DNA of 42,485 nucleotides from Teretinema sp964641135 (GTDB lineage: Bacteria > Spirochaetota > Spirochaetia > Treponematales > Treponemataceae). Shown here one piece after another: positions 31,316 through 40,196 of the stretch (position 1 is the stretch's first letter; each line of letters begins with the position of its first letter). A program made the position numbers and the translations under genes. Below the pieces are notes generated by a model. That model did not search any database. It was not told where the DNA came from and saw only the letters and a program-made list of their open reading frames with translations. Where the stretch lies: positions 1 through 42,485 of the forward strand of contig CAZXJV010000014.1 of NCBI GenBank assembly GCA_964641135.1, read 5' to 3'.

Positions 31316-31982
31316 CATTTACATCTATCCAATATCCTGAATACTCTTTTCTGTCGCGTTGAATTGGAATTCTGATATTGCTAAGTAGCAATCCGGATGG
31401 ATCAAACCTTTGAAGATAATCAGATTCATTTTTGCGAAGTATTAACCAGCAGATATCATTCTCTGGGGTTTTAAGAATCGAGAAATTAAATCCGTAATCG
31501 ACATGCAAAGGTATCAAAGTCCCATTTATTATATCAATAAATATTAATTCCGAGATTGGCCTGGTATCATTCCATGCAGAAAGATGTATGTTTTCATCTC
31601 GAAGCGGTAAGAAACCGATTTTATTCCCATTCGTGAATGAAAAAAAGTAATTTTTTTCAGCTGAAGGCAAATAGTTATATTCTTTAACAATTAAATTTAT
31701 AATTTCTCCAGACTCTGAATGATATAAAAAAGAAATACTGTTTGTGTTTCTTTTTTGGTTTTCGATAATCTCTGCTTTTATCACGTTAGGAAAAGGTCCG
31801 CTTGGGTTATCAGGCAATGGAAGGTTTTTATGAAAGTAAGCCTTGTTTGGAAATTCATCTAGAATTTTAGCTGATTCTTTACTCTCAGAACTGGGAACTT
31901 CAACTACTACTACTTGTTGTTTGCTGCACATGGTAAAAAAAAATAACAAAGCTGTTAAAAATAAAAATGTTTTCTTATACAT
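31191..31982 (-). CDS. Lipoprotein C of three tandem paralogues, first after the RHS gene
   Basis: The 263-residue product starts at ATG 31982, 6 nt after AAGGAAGG and 24 nt after the RHS stop, so it is the closest candidate for an immunity partner. The signal peptide ends in a relaxed lipobox TMC. Conserved blocks with gene B are DEFPNKAYFHKNLPLPDN, KEYNYLPSAEKN, NGNKIGFLPLRDE, PLHVDYGFNFSILKTPE, ILRKNESDYLQRFDPSG and GGSIDWEDTFELSENKDEL. The gene is AT-rich like the RHS tip and unlike the RHS body. A role in neutralising a periplasmic toxin fits lipoprotein location, but no known immunity family is recognised. Confidence 0.72.
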   Translation of the reverse strand: MYKKTFLFLTALLFFFTMCSKQQVVVVEVPSSESKESAKILDEFPNKAYFHKNLPLPDNPSGPFPNVIKAEIIENQKRNTNSISFLYHSESGEIINLIVKEYNYLPSAEKNYFFSFTNGNKIGFLPLRDENIHLSAWNDTRPISELIFIDIINGTLIPLHVDYGFNFSILKTPENDICWLILRKNESDYLQRFDPSGLLLSNIRIPIQRDRKEYSGYWIDVNDDGIFLLGGSIDWEDTFELSENKDELIYIETKVYDYSSHKN

Positions 31983-32006
31983 AAAAAACCTTCCTTTTTT
32001 TAAGTT

Positions 32007-32498
32007 TTATCGCCGTTTATTTTCATTCACTTCAATCCATGCTTTCCCTGGAGAATGTGTTTGGTTTTCATTGAAGTAATACACTAATTTCTCCATATCT
32101 TCATGCGTTAATAAACCAATGCATCCATTGGTTTGATCTAATTCTGTAAAATGAATCTGATAACCACCATCTAATAGTCTTTCTCCCGTATTAATATCAA
32201 GAAGTTCTTGTTGCGCATTCGTTGTTAGCCAAGTGCCAGCAAATTTGCTATTTCCGGTTGGGTTTGGTTTAGAACCAGTGATTTGGTATCGTCCATTCGG
32301 AAATACTGTTGGTCTAGTTGTGCCTTCCCCTGTAACTTGTGATCTTTGTGTATCTGTGTCTTCAAGATATCTATCGGGATGATTTTTTTTGGAAACAACT
32401 CTTGTCACTACCTCCACACTATCATACGTAGTCACCCCGTTATGGGTGTATTCTATATACATGCGCTGGTCGTGTTTGTTTACGTAGAATAGTAGTTC
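32007..32498 (-). other. Toxin tip of the RHS protein: L,D-transpeptidase / Tlde1-like domain
   Basis: This coding segment (residues 1730-1892) follows the core end DLFGL. It contains VFPNGRYQITGSKPNP, a strand LLDGGYQIHFTELDQ and the motif TNGCIGLLTHEDMEKL, giving a candidate catalytic His1845 and Cys1855 in the H...[ST/N]-x-GC-[IV] arrangement of YkuD L,D-transpeptidases and of Tlde1 (DUF2778) effectors, which alter peptidoglycan cross-linking. Base composition becomes clearly AT-rich at the boundary and stays so through the three lipoprotein genes. The domain is shorter between His and Cys than typical YkuD enzymes. Activity is inferred. Confidence 0.65.
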
Positions 32499-35400
32499 AA
32501 GGCCAAAGAGGTCGCGGTGGTTGATGGGATCGTTGGCGGTGTAGGAGTACCAGTTGTGACCGTCTCGGATTGGGTCGGCGGAGGTCCAGGTGGCGGCTGC
32601 GGGATGATAATGACGCCAGCCGAAATTAATAAGACCTGCCTGAGAGTCCCCACGCTTTCCTGCGAAACCGGGAATACCAGCTGTGCTTGCAGAACCCGCA
32701 ACCGGCGAACCGAAAGGCTCGAACTGCGTGCGGTGCACAACAGACCCGTTAATCCCGGTTGCAGTTACCACCGAACCTGTGTGATCTGCTGAAAAATACA
32801 TCCGCTCCCCGGAACCTGAAACAGACGCCACCTCGTACCCTCCTGCAAAAAGCCCGTACCGCCGGGAAGCCGCGTCGGGAAGGGGACTGCCCTCGGGTGA
32901 CTGACCCGAACGATACCGCCCCGAATTCCCGGCATACGTGCCCCCGTGCGGACGCACCCCTGCCAGTGAAAGATCCCCGAAAGCAGGACCTTCCAGCAAA
33001 ACATCAAAAGAGAACTCATCATACAGGATGCGCACTGGACCGGCAGAATCAGAACGCACAAGAGTGAGCCGGCCGAAAGGATCGTAGAGGTAGACCGTTG
33101 AGCACGCCGAGCGGGAAACAGAATCGGTAACGGTTACTTTTTCCAGTCTGTTTGAAGAATTATATACATAACTTTTTTCAAAACGCAAGCTTTTTTCACG
33201 CACCAGATTGCCGCGCTCATCCCATCCGAAAACCGTATCTCCCTCTGCTACAAGACGATCCTCGCTGTCATACACCCGTCGCGATTCCTGCTCCCCCCGT
33301 ATAGACGATATATTGCCGTTTCCGTCATAGCCCCAGCTCACAGAATTTGCAGGAAAACCTGCAGGAACAGATACCCCGCGGCCCGGCGCAACACTGTTAA
33401 TAAGACCTGCAAGCGTATCCCGCGCCTCTCTCCCTGTTTCATGCCAGGGTCCCGTACCGTAGCGCAACCGGGATGAAAGACGAGAGGCACTGTCATAACG
33501 GAATACACTCAAGCCATCTGCTATGGAATACCGGTGCGTGATCCTACCATACTCATCACGCACCAAAGACTCTGCATCCAGAAGTGCCCCTCCCGACCAT
33601 AACGCCGACGCTGAAGGAAGCCCGTTCCGGTCATGCCGTGTCAACTGCTTGACACCGTTTCCGTAGGAACGCTCAAGCTCAAACCCGTCACGATCGTAGC
33701 GGAAAGAGGCGAACAGCCTGAGAGCTGTGTCCTCAACCCCGGTAAGCTCGCCGTTTTTTCCATAGGCACGCCGGATATCCCGACCGGCTCCGGTAACCCT
33801 GACCACGCGCCCGGAACGGTCCCGCCCGTAAGCAAGACGAATGCCCGCCGCTTCATCGTGTACAGTTTTTGTAAGACCAGCCGCATTCCATTCATAGCGC
33901 AGCTTGCCGGTACTGTTCGAAGCCTCGATCAACACATCGCCACCGGCATAACGGAACTCATCCCGCCTGCCGTCAGCATGACGCACCAGCTCATGGTTTG
34001 CCTCGTAGACCCACTGCGTATGCCCTCCTGCCTGATCGCGCCTGCTGATCATCCGGTCAAGACCATCCCATTCCAGACTGACTGTCCGGCCGTCACGACC
34101 GGTTTCGCCGATCAGCCGCCCCCAGGCATCATAGCGTTCAACTGCCTGCCTGCCGTTGCCGTCAGTGCGTGTAATCGTACGCCGGTCAGGGGAATATACA
34201 AAAGACAGATGTGCTTCACCATCGACACTAGAACGTTCGCTGGTGATCCGTCCCAGAGAATCCCTGGTATACAAGCGCCTGCGCCCGGCGGCGAGCAGCT
34301 GACCGGTCAGCCGGTCCTCTGTGTCATACATCCACTCCTGCCTCATTCCGCCTGCGCGCTGTACTGCTGCAAGAAGACCCCGCCCGTTATACTCGTAGCG
34401 GTCAGTGCGCCCCTCCGGTGAAACTACTTCTGTTATGCGGTTGCTGCTATCCCATTTAAATTCGGTTTTGTTTCCATACCCGTCTATCCTGCGTATCACC
34501 CTTCCGCGAAGGTCACGCTCCTGTGTTTCGGTTCTGCCTTCACCGTCGGTAAAACGCACCGGCTCTCCGAAGGCATTAAGCTGAACGGTCATTTTTACCA
34601 GACCACCGCGGTTTTCAATCTGGGTGCGTCCGCCGTCGCTGAACTCCCATTCAGTCCATACACCGCTTGCATGGTTTTCGCTGCGTATCCTCCGGTCAAG
34701 ACCATCGTAACGGTGCACAATAATCGCTTCCGGACCGCTTTGTTCCAACAGGTTTCCGCGCGAGTCATGGCGGAGCCGGAAACGCTGTTCAGCGCCGTCT
34801 ATATAGAGTTCGGGGAAAAGGGTAGTACCATAGACCCAGTGTTCAACCGAATGCCCTGTGCGCGTGTGCTGTGTAAGCCGACCCGCACTGTCATAGCGGA
34901 ATTCACTGACTGCTCCGGAAGGAGAGGTTTCCCGAAGCAGGCGTCCGGCCGGTGTCCATTCCCGGCGGGTAAGACCGCCTGCCGCATCGGTAAAGGAAAC
35001 AAGGCGGCCTTCGCTGTCATGGACTGTCCGGGTGACAGCACCGGTTGAATCTGTGCACGCAGTAATCAGCGTGCTTCCCTCAAGACGATAACTCCAGCGC
35101 CGGGCCGCTTCGTCCGTGCTTCCCGCGCCCCGTGTTTCCCTGATCATTCTACCGTCGGACCCGAATTCCCTGCGGGTGATCAATGCTCCTTCATGCAGGG
35201 CCGTCAGGCGGCCGCAGTCCGACCACTTAAGGCGGCTTGCTGTGCCGAGGTCGTCACGGATTTCAAGCGGCAGATGACGGCCGTCCCAGGTCCACTGCCG
35301 GGTGCGTGTTTCGCCGGTTGCGCTGTCGCGGCGTATTACCGATTCAACGTCCTGGCGTTCATTGAGATTGTAAACTGTCACGAGACCCGCGGGTGTGATT

Positions 35401-37685
35401 TCGGTTGTCGAGGAAGGCGCGTGACGCCATTCGTACACGCCTCCGGCCGCATCGGTGCGTGATATGATCCGGCCTGCGCCGTCATAGCGGTACTGTTCGC
35501 TGAAGGAGGAGCCGTCCGCTTCGCGTGTTATAACGCTTTCGATAAAGCCGTCGGCAAGCCAGCGGTATTCACGGACTGCGCCGCCTGCCAGGTGTTCACG
35601 GACAGGACGGCCGTCGCCAAGGTAATCGCGGCGGAGCAAAAGCACTCCTCCACGTCGTTCTGCTGTTATTCTACCGTGTGCATCACGGACAAGCTCGGTT
35701 GCTACTCCGTCCCGGTCTATCATCCGCACAGGCAGGCCCGAGCTGTTCCGTTCAATACGGTTTGTGGTGCCGTCAGGAAAGCGCTCTGCGGTAAGACGAC
35801 CCTTGCTGTCATGTTCATACCGGACAGTGCGTCCGCCGTTCCAGGTTCTGGACAGAATGGTGCCGTGCTCGTCGCGCCGGGTCTCAACAGCCCTGCCGTC
35901 GGGATCCAGGCGGAATATCTCAAGCCAGTTTTTATCAAGCTGCCAGAAGGTTTGCCGCCCGGACTGGTCAGTGTACACTGCTGTCCGAAGGGTCAGGTCA
36001 TAGTCATACTTTTCTACCTTGCCGGTTTCCCCGGTAACCGCAGTGGCAAGGGCTGTGCCCCCCGGCCTTACAAGGCCGTGTGTAATTCGTACCTCGGCAG
36101 AATCGGCCTTGCGGACACTGGCGATACTGCCTCCGCGGTAGCGGTATTCAATCCGCCCTCCGCCTGCTGCAGTGACAGCGTGTAATTCGCCGGCGTTGTA
36201 TTGAAAATCCGCTCCTGTGTTTTCCGGACCCCGCAGAGAGGAGAGTCTTCCATCGTCATTGTATTCAAGCCGGGCAAGATCCCGGCCCCGGTAGTGAAGA
36301 GTTGAAAGTCGGGGGCCGTCAGGTGTATCGCTATATCGCCACAAAATAGCATCGCCGCTTTGGTTTTCGGTTCTTTCCGGAAGACCGTTTGCCGAATATA
36401 CTCTCACGCTCAGGTCGGAAAGGCGGACAGTGATGCGGCCGTCCGCTTCGAGACGGACAACAGTGGTGTCGACAGGATCAACAGCTTCACAGTCTGACCC
36501 TGCCGGCCAGGGCCTGGATGGATTGGCAAGGTCTGGCGGTGCAGTGATGCGGTACAGGCGTTTTTGTCCCTGCTCGTCAAAATGGATCAGGATATCGTTA
36601 CCAAGCTCACGAAGATCGGAAAAGCCCGAGCCGCGCAGGGCAGGGGCTGTCAGGGAATCAAGACTGCGGGCAAGAGCGAGTTCCTGCTTTGAGCGTATAT
36701 ATAATTTTTCAGCTTCTGCCTTCATGGCAGAAAGTTCTGCGGATTTATTCCTTGCGTCTGTCAGTGCCTTTGCACCAATCACCTGAAACCAGATTTTCCT
36801 TTTAGTGGCATCACCAAGATATGATTGTGTATCGGTTACGGCCTTTCGAACTTCAGGCCTGTCCCGGTAGTCGCTTGCATTCAGTGAATTGATTTGACTT
36901 TCAAGAACAGAGATCAGCCGGTCTGATTCGTTAAGCCCTGCCTGAAAATATATTTCAAGATCCACAAGAGCAACAGCGGCTTTTGTTGCAGAGGTACGGA
37001 TAACGGCATACAATTTTTCAAGCGTAACAACTTCGCTTTCTGCATTTGCCTTGCGCCCGCGAACGATACGGGTATCAAGACCCGAGTACCACAGAGAACC
37101 GAGCAGACTCCCTGTATTTCTTCCTGCAGCGTGCCATCGACCGACAGAATAAGAATTCAGTCCGGTTGTCAAAACCAGGTCGCTGTCATCATAGTAAAAA
37201 GCTCCGTTGGCGATATTTACCGGATCACCCGGCTTTGGAGGGTTGATATCCACCTTTGAGGCGTCCCTGACCTCGGTGCTGTGACCGTACATTACCACAA
37301 CACTGTCTGCGGTAACTTCGTGACACCTGGGTAGGGTGTTGCTACCGTTTTGATGGTCCTTCCAAATTTCCCGGTACACTTCATCGACTTTTTCCTGAAT
37401 TTTTTCCTGTAATTCTGCCTCATCAGGGGGATGGTTTCCGGGTACCTCGATAGTAATGTTCCGTGTGCCGGTCGGCATTGTTGTTCCCCTTGTGGTGTAA
37501 CTGGCCGGATCTGACGGGTCATCACCTTCCAGATCCACAGTCCCGCCGTCACCGGTAAGCCACCCTCCGCCGGGAACAGGCTGTGAATAGGTGTAAGATA
37601 TGGAAACATAGATGGTATACGCAAAACAGGCACAGATGGCGGCGAGCAGAAAGGCTGCGCCTATAATCAGTTTTCTGGGTTTCAT
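32007..37685 (-). CDS. Giant RHS-repeat protein with polymorphic toxin tip
   Basis: The 1892-residue protein starts at ATG 37685 (AAGGA 6 nt upstream) with a signal peptide or anchor (LIIGAAFLLAAICACFAYT, possible cleavage after CFA). Next come a charged region, a DUF6531-like motif (GDPVNIANGAFYYDDSDLVL), a helical segment (about 205-340), more than thirty YD/RHS repeats (e.g. YDSAGRLTQHTR, YNGRGLLAAV, RYDAWGRLIGE) and the RHS core end (WTSADPIRDG, YSYTANDPINHRDLFGL, ending near residue 1729). The last 163 residues are a separate toxin-like module. No PAAR or VgrG-type N-terminus is present, so type VI delivery is unlikely; a Sec route followed by a pseudopilus-type system is suggested by the operon. 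The cleavage motif DPxGL reads DLFGL here. RHS cages normally enclose the tip until release. Confidence 0.93.
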   Translation of the reverse strand: MKPRKLIIGAAFLLAAICACFAYTIYVSISYTYSQPVPGGGWLTGDGGTVDLEGDDPSDPASYTTRGTTMPTGTRNITIEVPGNHPPDEAELQEKIQEKVDEVYREIWKDHQNGSNTLPRCHEVTADSVVVMYGHSTEVRDASKVDINPPKPGDPVNIANGAFYYDDSDLVLTTGLNSYSVGRWHAAGRNTGSLLGSLWYSGLDTRIVRGRKANAESEVVTLEKLYAVIRTSATKAAVALVDLEIYFQAGLNESDRLISVLESQINSLNASDYRDRPEVRKAVTDTQSYLGDATKRKIWFQVIGAKALTDARNKSAELSAMKAEAEKLYIRSKQELALARSLDSLTAPALRGSGFSDLRELGNDILIHFDEQGQKRLYRITAPPDLANPSRPWPAGSDCEAVDPVDTTVVRLEADGRITVRLSDLSVRVYSANGLPERTENQSGDAILWRYSDTPDGPRLSTLHYRGRDLARLEYNDDGRLSSLRGPENTGADFQYNAGELHAVTAAGGGRIEYRYRGGSIASVRKADSAEVRITHGLVRPGGTALATAVTGETGKVEKYDYDLTLRTAVYTDQSGRQTFWQLDKNWLEIFRLDPDGRAVETRRDEHGTILSRTWNGGRTVRYEHDSKGRLTAERFPDGTTNRIERNSSGLPVRMIDRDGVATELVRDAHGRITAERRGGVLLLRRDYLGDGRPVREHLAGGAVREYRWLADGFIESVITREADGSSFSEQYRYDGAGRIISRTDAAGGVYEWRHAPSSTTEITPAGLVTVYNLNERQDVESVIRRDSATGETRTRQWTWDGRHLPLEIRDDLGTASRLKWSDCGRLTALHEGALITRREFGSDGRMIRETRGAGSTDEAARRWSYRLEGSTLITACTDSTGAVTRTVHDSEGRLVSFTDAAGGLTRREWTPAGRLLRETSPSGAVSEFRYDSAGRLTQHTRTGHSVEHWVYGTTLFPELYIDGAEQRFRLRHDSRGNLLEQSGPEAIIVHRYDGLDRRIRSENHASGVWTEWEFSDGGRTQIENRGGLVKMTVQLNAFGEPVRFTDGEGRTETQERDLRGRVIRRIDGYGNKTEFKWDSSNRITEVVSPEGRTDRYEYNGRGLLAAVQRAGGMRQEWMYDTEDRLTGQLLAAGRRRLYTRDSLGRITSERSSVDGEAHLSFVYSPDRRTITRTDGNGRQAVERYDAWGRLIGETGRDGRTVSLEWDGLDRMISRRDQAGGHTQWVYEANHELVRHADGRRDEFRYAGGDVLIEASNSTGKLRYEWNAAGLTKTVHDEAAGIRLAYGRDRSGRVVRVTGAGRDIRRAYGKNGELTGVEDTALRLFASFRYDRDGFELERSYGNGVKQLTRHDRNGLPSASALWSGGALLDAESLVRDEYGRITHRYSIADGLSVFRYDSASRLSSRLRYGTGPWHETGREARDTLAGLINSVAPGRGVSVPAGFPANSVSWGYDGNGNISSIRGEQESRRVYDSEDRLVAEGDTVFGWDERGNLVREKSLRFEKSYVYNSSNRLEKVTVTDSVSRSACSTVYLYDPFGRLTLVRSDSAGPVRILYDEFSFDVLLEGPAFGDLSLAGVRPHGGTYAGNSGRYRSGQSPEGSPLPDAASRRYGLFAGGYEVASVSGSGERMYFSADHTGSVVTATGINGSVVHRTQFEPFGSPVAGSASTAGIPGFAGKRGDSQAGLINFGWRHYHPAAATWTSADPIRDGHNWYSYTANDPINHRDLFGLELLFYVNKHDQRMYIEYTHNGVTTYDSVEVVTRVVSKKNHPDRYLEDTDTQRSQVTGEGTTRPTVFPNGRYQITGSKPNPTGNSKFAGTWLTTNAQQELLDINTGERLLDGGYQIHFTELDQTNGCIGLLTHEDMEKLVYYFNENQTHSPGKAWIEVNENKRR

Positions 37686-37697
37686 ACTAATCCTTAT

Positions 37698-39044
37698 TTA
37701 CCAGCTGGTATAAAACAGCCGGTCAAGAAGGCTAACGGATACCGGCACTGACGGTACCCACCAACGTGAATCTTTGACAAAACAAGGAGAGCCGATCAGG
37801 GCGGAGTTCCTGTAGTACCAGGGAGAATGAAAGGCTCCCGGGAGATCAGGAGCTACAAGGGGTATGAGCTGGATGGATATGCGGCTATTACGATGGGTAA
37901 GTACAGCGTTTCCGAGACTTGTAATAACAGCTTCGGCAGCTTGGCGCAGGCACTGTGCTGCTCCGGGATTACCGGCGATCTCGTCTGCGCGATTATATAC
38001 CACGGTTACAAGGTCATAGATTTCCAGGAATCGGTCTGACGGCCAGGAATCTGCATCATGATGCATGATCTCATACAACAGGAGTGTGCGTAGAAGGTCA
38101 CGTTCTGTAAGTCCGGAAACGCATGAAGCAAGTTCCATTGAAAAGGTTTCAAGTGCAGCAAATAATTCGGGGATTCTTTCAAGATAAACTGCAGCAAGAC
38201 TAGCAGTCTCTGCCGGCCATGTACTGCCGCAGGTCGAGACAATTGATTCTGCAAAAAATTTCGGGGAAAATAAATCTGATGCCCCTGGAATCTCAGAAAG
38301 ATGTTTGAACAGCAGATGGTAGTTCCATCCCTGAACTGGAACCATGCCGGGAGAGCCGATCACGAGGACAGGCGAATCAGATGTTGAAGTTTTGAAGTGA
38401 GCCAGTTCATACAGGTTTTCAATTGTTGCCCCGAAGCTGCAATCAAGTCCGATCAGGTTGATCTTCCGCGGTCCGAGTGACCGGGCAAGATGAGCCATGC
38501 TCATCTGATTTCCTGTGTGTTCGTCAAACAAAATCGTACGCCATCCATCTGCATGGCCCCAGAGAACCAGGGCAGTGTTCTGTGCAGGGTATTCTGTAGT
38601 GGTCCAGTCAATAAACAGTTCCAGAATGCGGGAATCGGTAAGATCCAGTTCAGTCACTCCATCCGATCTGATGCCGAGGGGCGGACAGTCCAGACGCTGT
38701 GAAATGATGACAGAATCCGGCGGGCCGTTTTGCGGAAGTATCCGGTACAGGCGGGTATCGCTCCAGTCACCGTCCGAAGCATCATGGCCTGTACTCCGGT
38801 CAATTAAAACAATGACCTGAACTCCTGTAATAAGTGCGAGTCCAGACTCAAGTTCATTGATGCTTTTAAGGGCTGTGCTTTCAAGGTGATTGTCTGCTGC
38901 CATGTATACGATCACTGTCCATGCGGGTTTTTCAGGAGTGAGGGCCTGACCGATATTGTGCGGCGGAATACATCCCGAGAAAAAAACGATTATAAGGGTG
39001 AGTGTAGCCAGCAGCTGGACAGTGTTGGTTCCTCCATTTTTCAT
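37698..39044 (-). CDS. Lipoprotein protease, clostripain family (peptidase C11)
   Basis: The 448-residue product starts at ATG 39044 after GGGAGGATTAACC and has lipobox FFSGC (Cys25). The C11 pattern is clear: WTVIVYMAADNHLES near the N-terminus of the domain, ALVLWGHADGW with candidate catalytic His164, and INLIGLDCSFGATIENLYEL with nucleophile-type Cys202. Clostripain-like enzymes cleave after Arg or Lys and often mature themselves or other secreted proteins. It lies 12 nt before the RHS gene in the same operon, so RHS processing or surface release is an attractive role. A Gly-rich active site typical of the family (WxHGxGW) reads WGHADGW here, a slight departure, so activity should not be assumed. 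Confidence 0.82.
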   Translation of the reverse strand: MKNGGTNTVQLLATLTLIIVFFSGCIPPHNIGQALTPEKPAWTVIVYMAADNHLESTALKSINELESGLALITGVQVIVLIDRSTGHDASDGDWSDTRLYRILPQNGPPDSVIISQRLDCPPLGIRSDGVTELDLTDSRILELFIDWTTTEYPAQNTALVLWGHADGWRTILFDEHTGNQMSMAHLARSLGPRKINLIGLDCSFGATIENLYELAHFKTSTSDSPVLVIGSPGMVPVQGWNYHLLFKHLSEIPGASDLFSPKFFAESIVSTCGSTWPAETASLAAVYLERIPELFAALETFSMELASCVSGLTERDLLRTLLLYEIMHHDADSWPSDRFLEIYDLVTVVYNRADEIAGNPGAAQCLRQAAEAVITSLGNAVLTHRNSRISIQLIPLVAPDLPGAFHSPWYYRNSALIGSPCFVKDSRWWVPSVPVSVSLLDRLFYTSW

Positions 39045-39046
39045 GG

Positions 39047-39580
39047 TTAATCCTCCCTGCCTCGCAGGCGCCACACAGCAAAGGGATCGCGCCAGCGTGA
39101 GCCGCCGCGATATTGAATTTCCGGAAAGTGCAGATAGTCAATCAGCCATGCAGGATCTGCCTGTTGATAAAGCCAGGGATCAAGGCTGATTTCAAGTTCG
39201 CTCCGAGATCCTGCTTCAATCGTTACGTTTGAGACGGCTTCCATTAGTCCGTTACCGGGAATAGCGGAAAGCCCGCTTGTTCTGTCAAACAAACCAAAGC
39301 GGATATTAATGCGTTCGATTGCACAATCCGCATTGTTGTACAACGTCAACCGTACTGCTCCGGTCTGATACCTTCCAGGCACAGGACTGGTTATTAGTTC
39401 AGGTATTCCGGCTGACCAGTTCGGCCTGTCGTCACTGCACCATTGCTGCAACATTTCACCAGTGCAGCCGGTCAGGATCAGTAGTAGCGCACACAAGGCT
39501 ATCCTTGTCCGTCTGTCCGGTTTTGAACCAGTGTGCGAACTTCTCATGAAGTGGAATCTTTTTGAATAAAAAATTTTCAT
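39047..39580 (-). CDS. Small lipoprotein of the RHS/pseudopilin operon
   Basis: Start ATG 39580 follows AGGAGGATTAACC by 2 nt after the Shine-Dalgarno block; a longer frame from 39619 lies inside the upstream gene. The 177-residue product has a basic N-terminus, a hydrophobic segment and lipobox LTGC. The mature part has GRYQTGAVRLTLYNNADCAIERINIRF, an immunoglobulin-like strand pattern, and several Trp residues near the end. No family recognised. It is tightly packed (4 nt after the previous gene, 2 nt before the C11 protease gene), which implies a shared function or secretion step. Confidence 0.65.
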   Translation of the reverse strand: MKIFYSKRFHFMRSSHTGSKPDRRTRIALCALLLILTGCTGEMLQQWCSDDRPNWSAGIPELITSPVPGRYQTGAVRLTLYNNADCAIERINIRFGLFDRTSGLSAIPGNGLMEAVSNVTIEAGSRSELEISLDPWLYQQADPAWLIDYLHFPEIQYRGGSRWRDPFAVWRLRGRED

Positions 39581-39584
39581 ACGG

Positions 39585-40196
39585 TTAATCCTCCTGATCA
39601 AAAGAGTTTTGGCTTTCAAGCCAGGCGATATAGGTGCGAAGCACTACTGTGCTCTTGCCGGCAGCAGCGCTTCGCGCCTGATTCAGGGCTTCGGCTGAAA
39701 GACCTTCCTTCCACAGAGCAATACTTTGGTACAACAGCCAGTGTCTTGTTTGTTTCTCGCTTTCCCTGAAACTTTCCAGTAGTACCAGAGCCTCCTTTAC
39801 GTCGTCTGCCTCTATGCATTCTGCTATTCTGCTGTAGCGTCCCCGGCCGGACTCTGTGCGGAGGTACAGTATTTCTTTTTTATCCCGCAGCATTAGTTCA
39901 CCGCTGGTAACTGGTCCGTCCGGAACAGAGGCAGTAAAGCTGTGTGTTCCCGGTGGAATGTTTTGAAGCACGAATCTTCCGTTAATATCACTGACTGCCC
40001 GGAATCGATCAGCTACAATTATTTCAAAACCCGGTACGGGCTGATTCCGCTCATCGTACACAAGGCCCCGGATATCCGCTCTTGTAGTGAAACTGTTTCT
40101 GAGCGAAGCACAGCTGCTTGCAGTCAGACAGAAATAAAGAACTGCAAGAATTGTTTTACTCAGTAATGAAGACCCCGAGATTTTTTTTGTATTCAT
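39585..40196 (-). CDS. Lipoprotein with carboxypeptidase-regulatory-like domain
   Basis: The ATG at 40196 overlaps the stop of the preceding gene (ATGA). The 203-residue product has a signal peptide ending TASSC, then a carboxypeptidase-regulatory-like beta-sandwich (ADIRGLVYDERNQPVPGFEI ... SDINGRFVLQNIPPGTHSFTA) and a C-terminal helical tail (about 125-200) with a TPR-like flavour (ALVLLESFRESEKQ, LNQARSAAAGK). These domains serve as adhesive or structural modules in envelope proteins. In this operon it may be a periplasmic or outer-membrane component of the putative secretion apparatus. Function is not assigned further. Confidence 0.7.
   Translation of the reverse strand: MNTKKISGSSLLSKTILAVLYFCLTASSCASLRNSFTTRADIRGLVYDERNQPVPGFEIIVADRFRAVSDINGRFVLQNIPPGTHSFTASVPDGPVTSGELMLRDKKEILYLRTESGRGRYSRIAECIEADDVKEALVLLESFRESEKQTRHWLLYQSIALWKEGLSAEALNQARSAAAGKSTVVLRTYIAWLESQNSFDQED

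Noticed and set aside
32759..33067. Plus-strand frame in the RHS core region
   Set aside because: Antisense shadow of the conserved RHS core; no initiation signals.
33633..34421. 262-residue frame on the plus strand opposite the RHS gene
   Set aside because: It lies wholly inside the antisense of YD repeats, has no ribosome binding site and its Pro/Cys-rich composition is typical of a shadow frame of GC-rich repeats.
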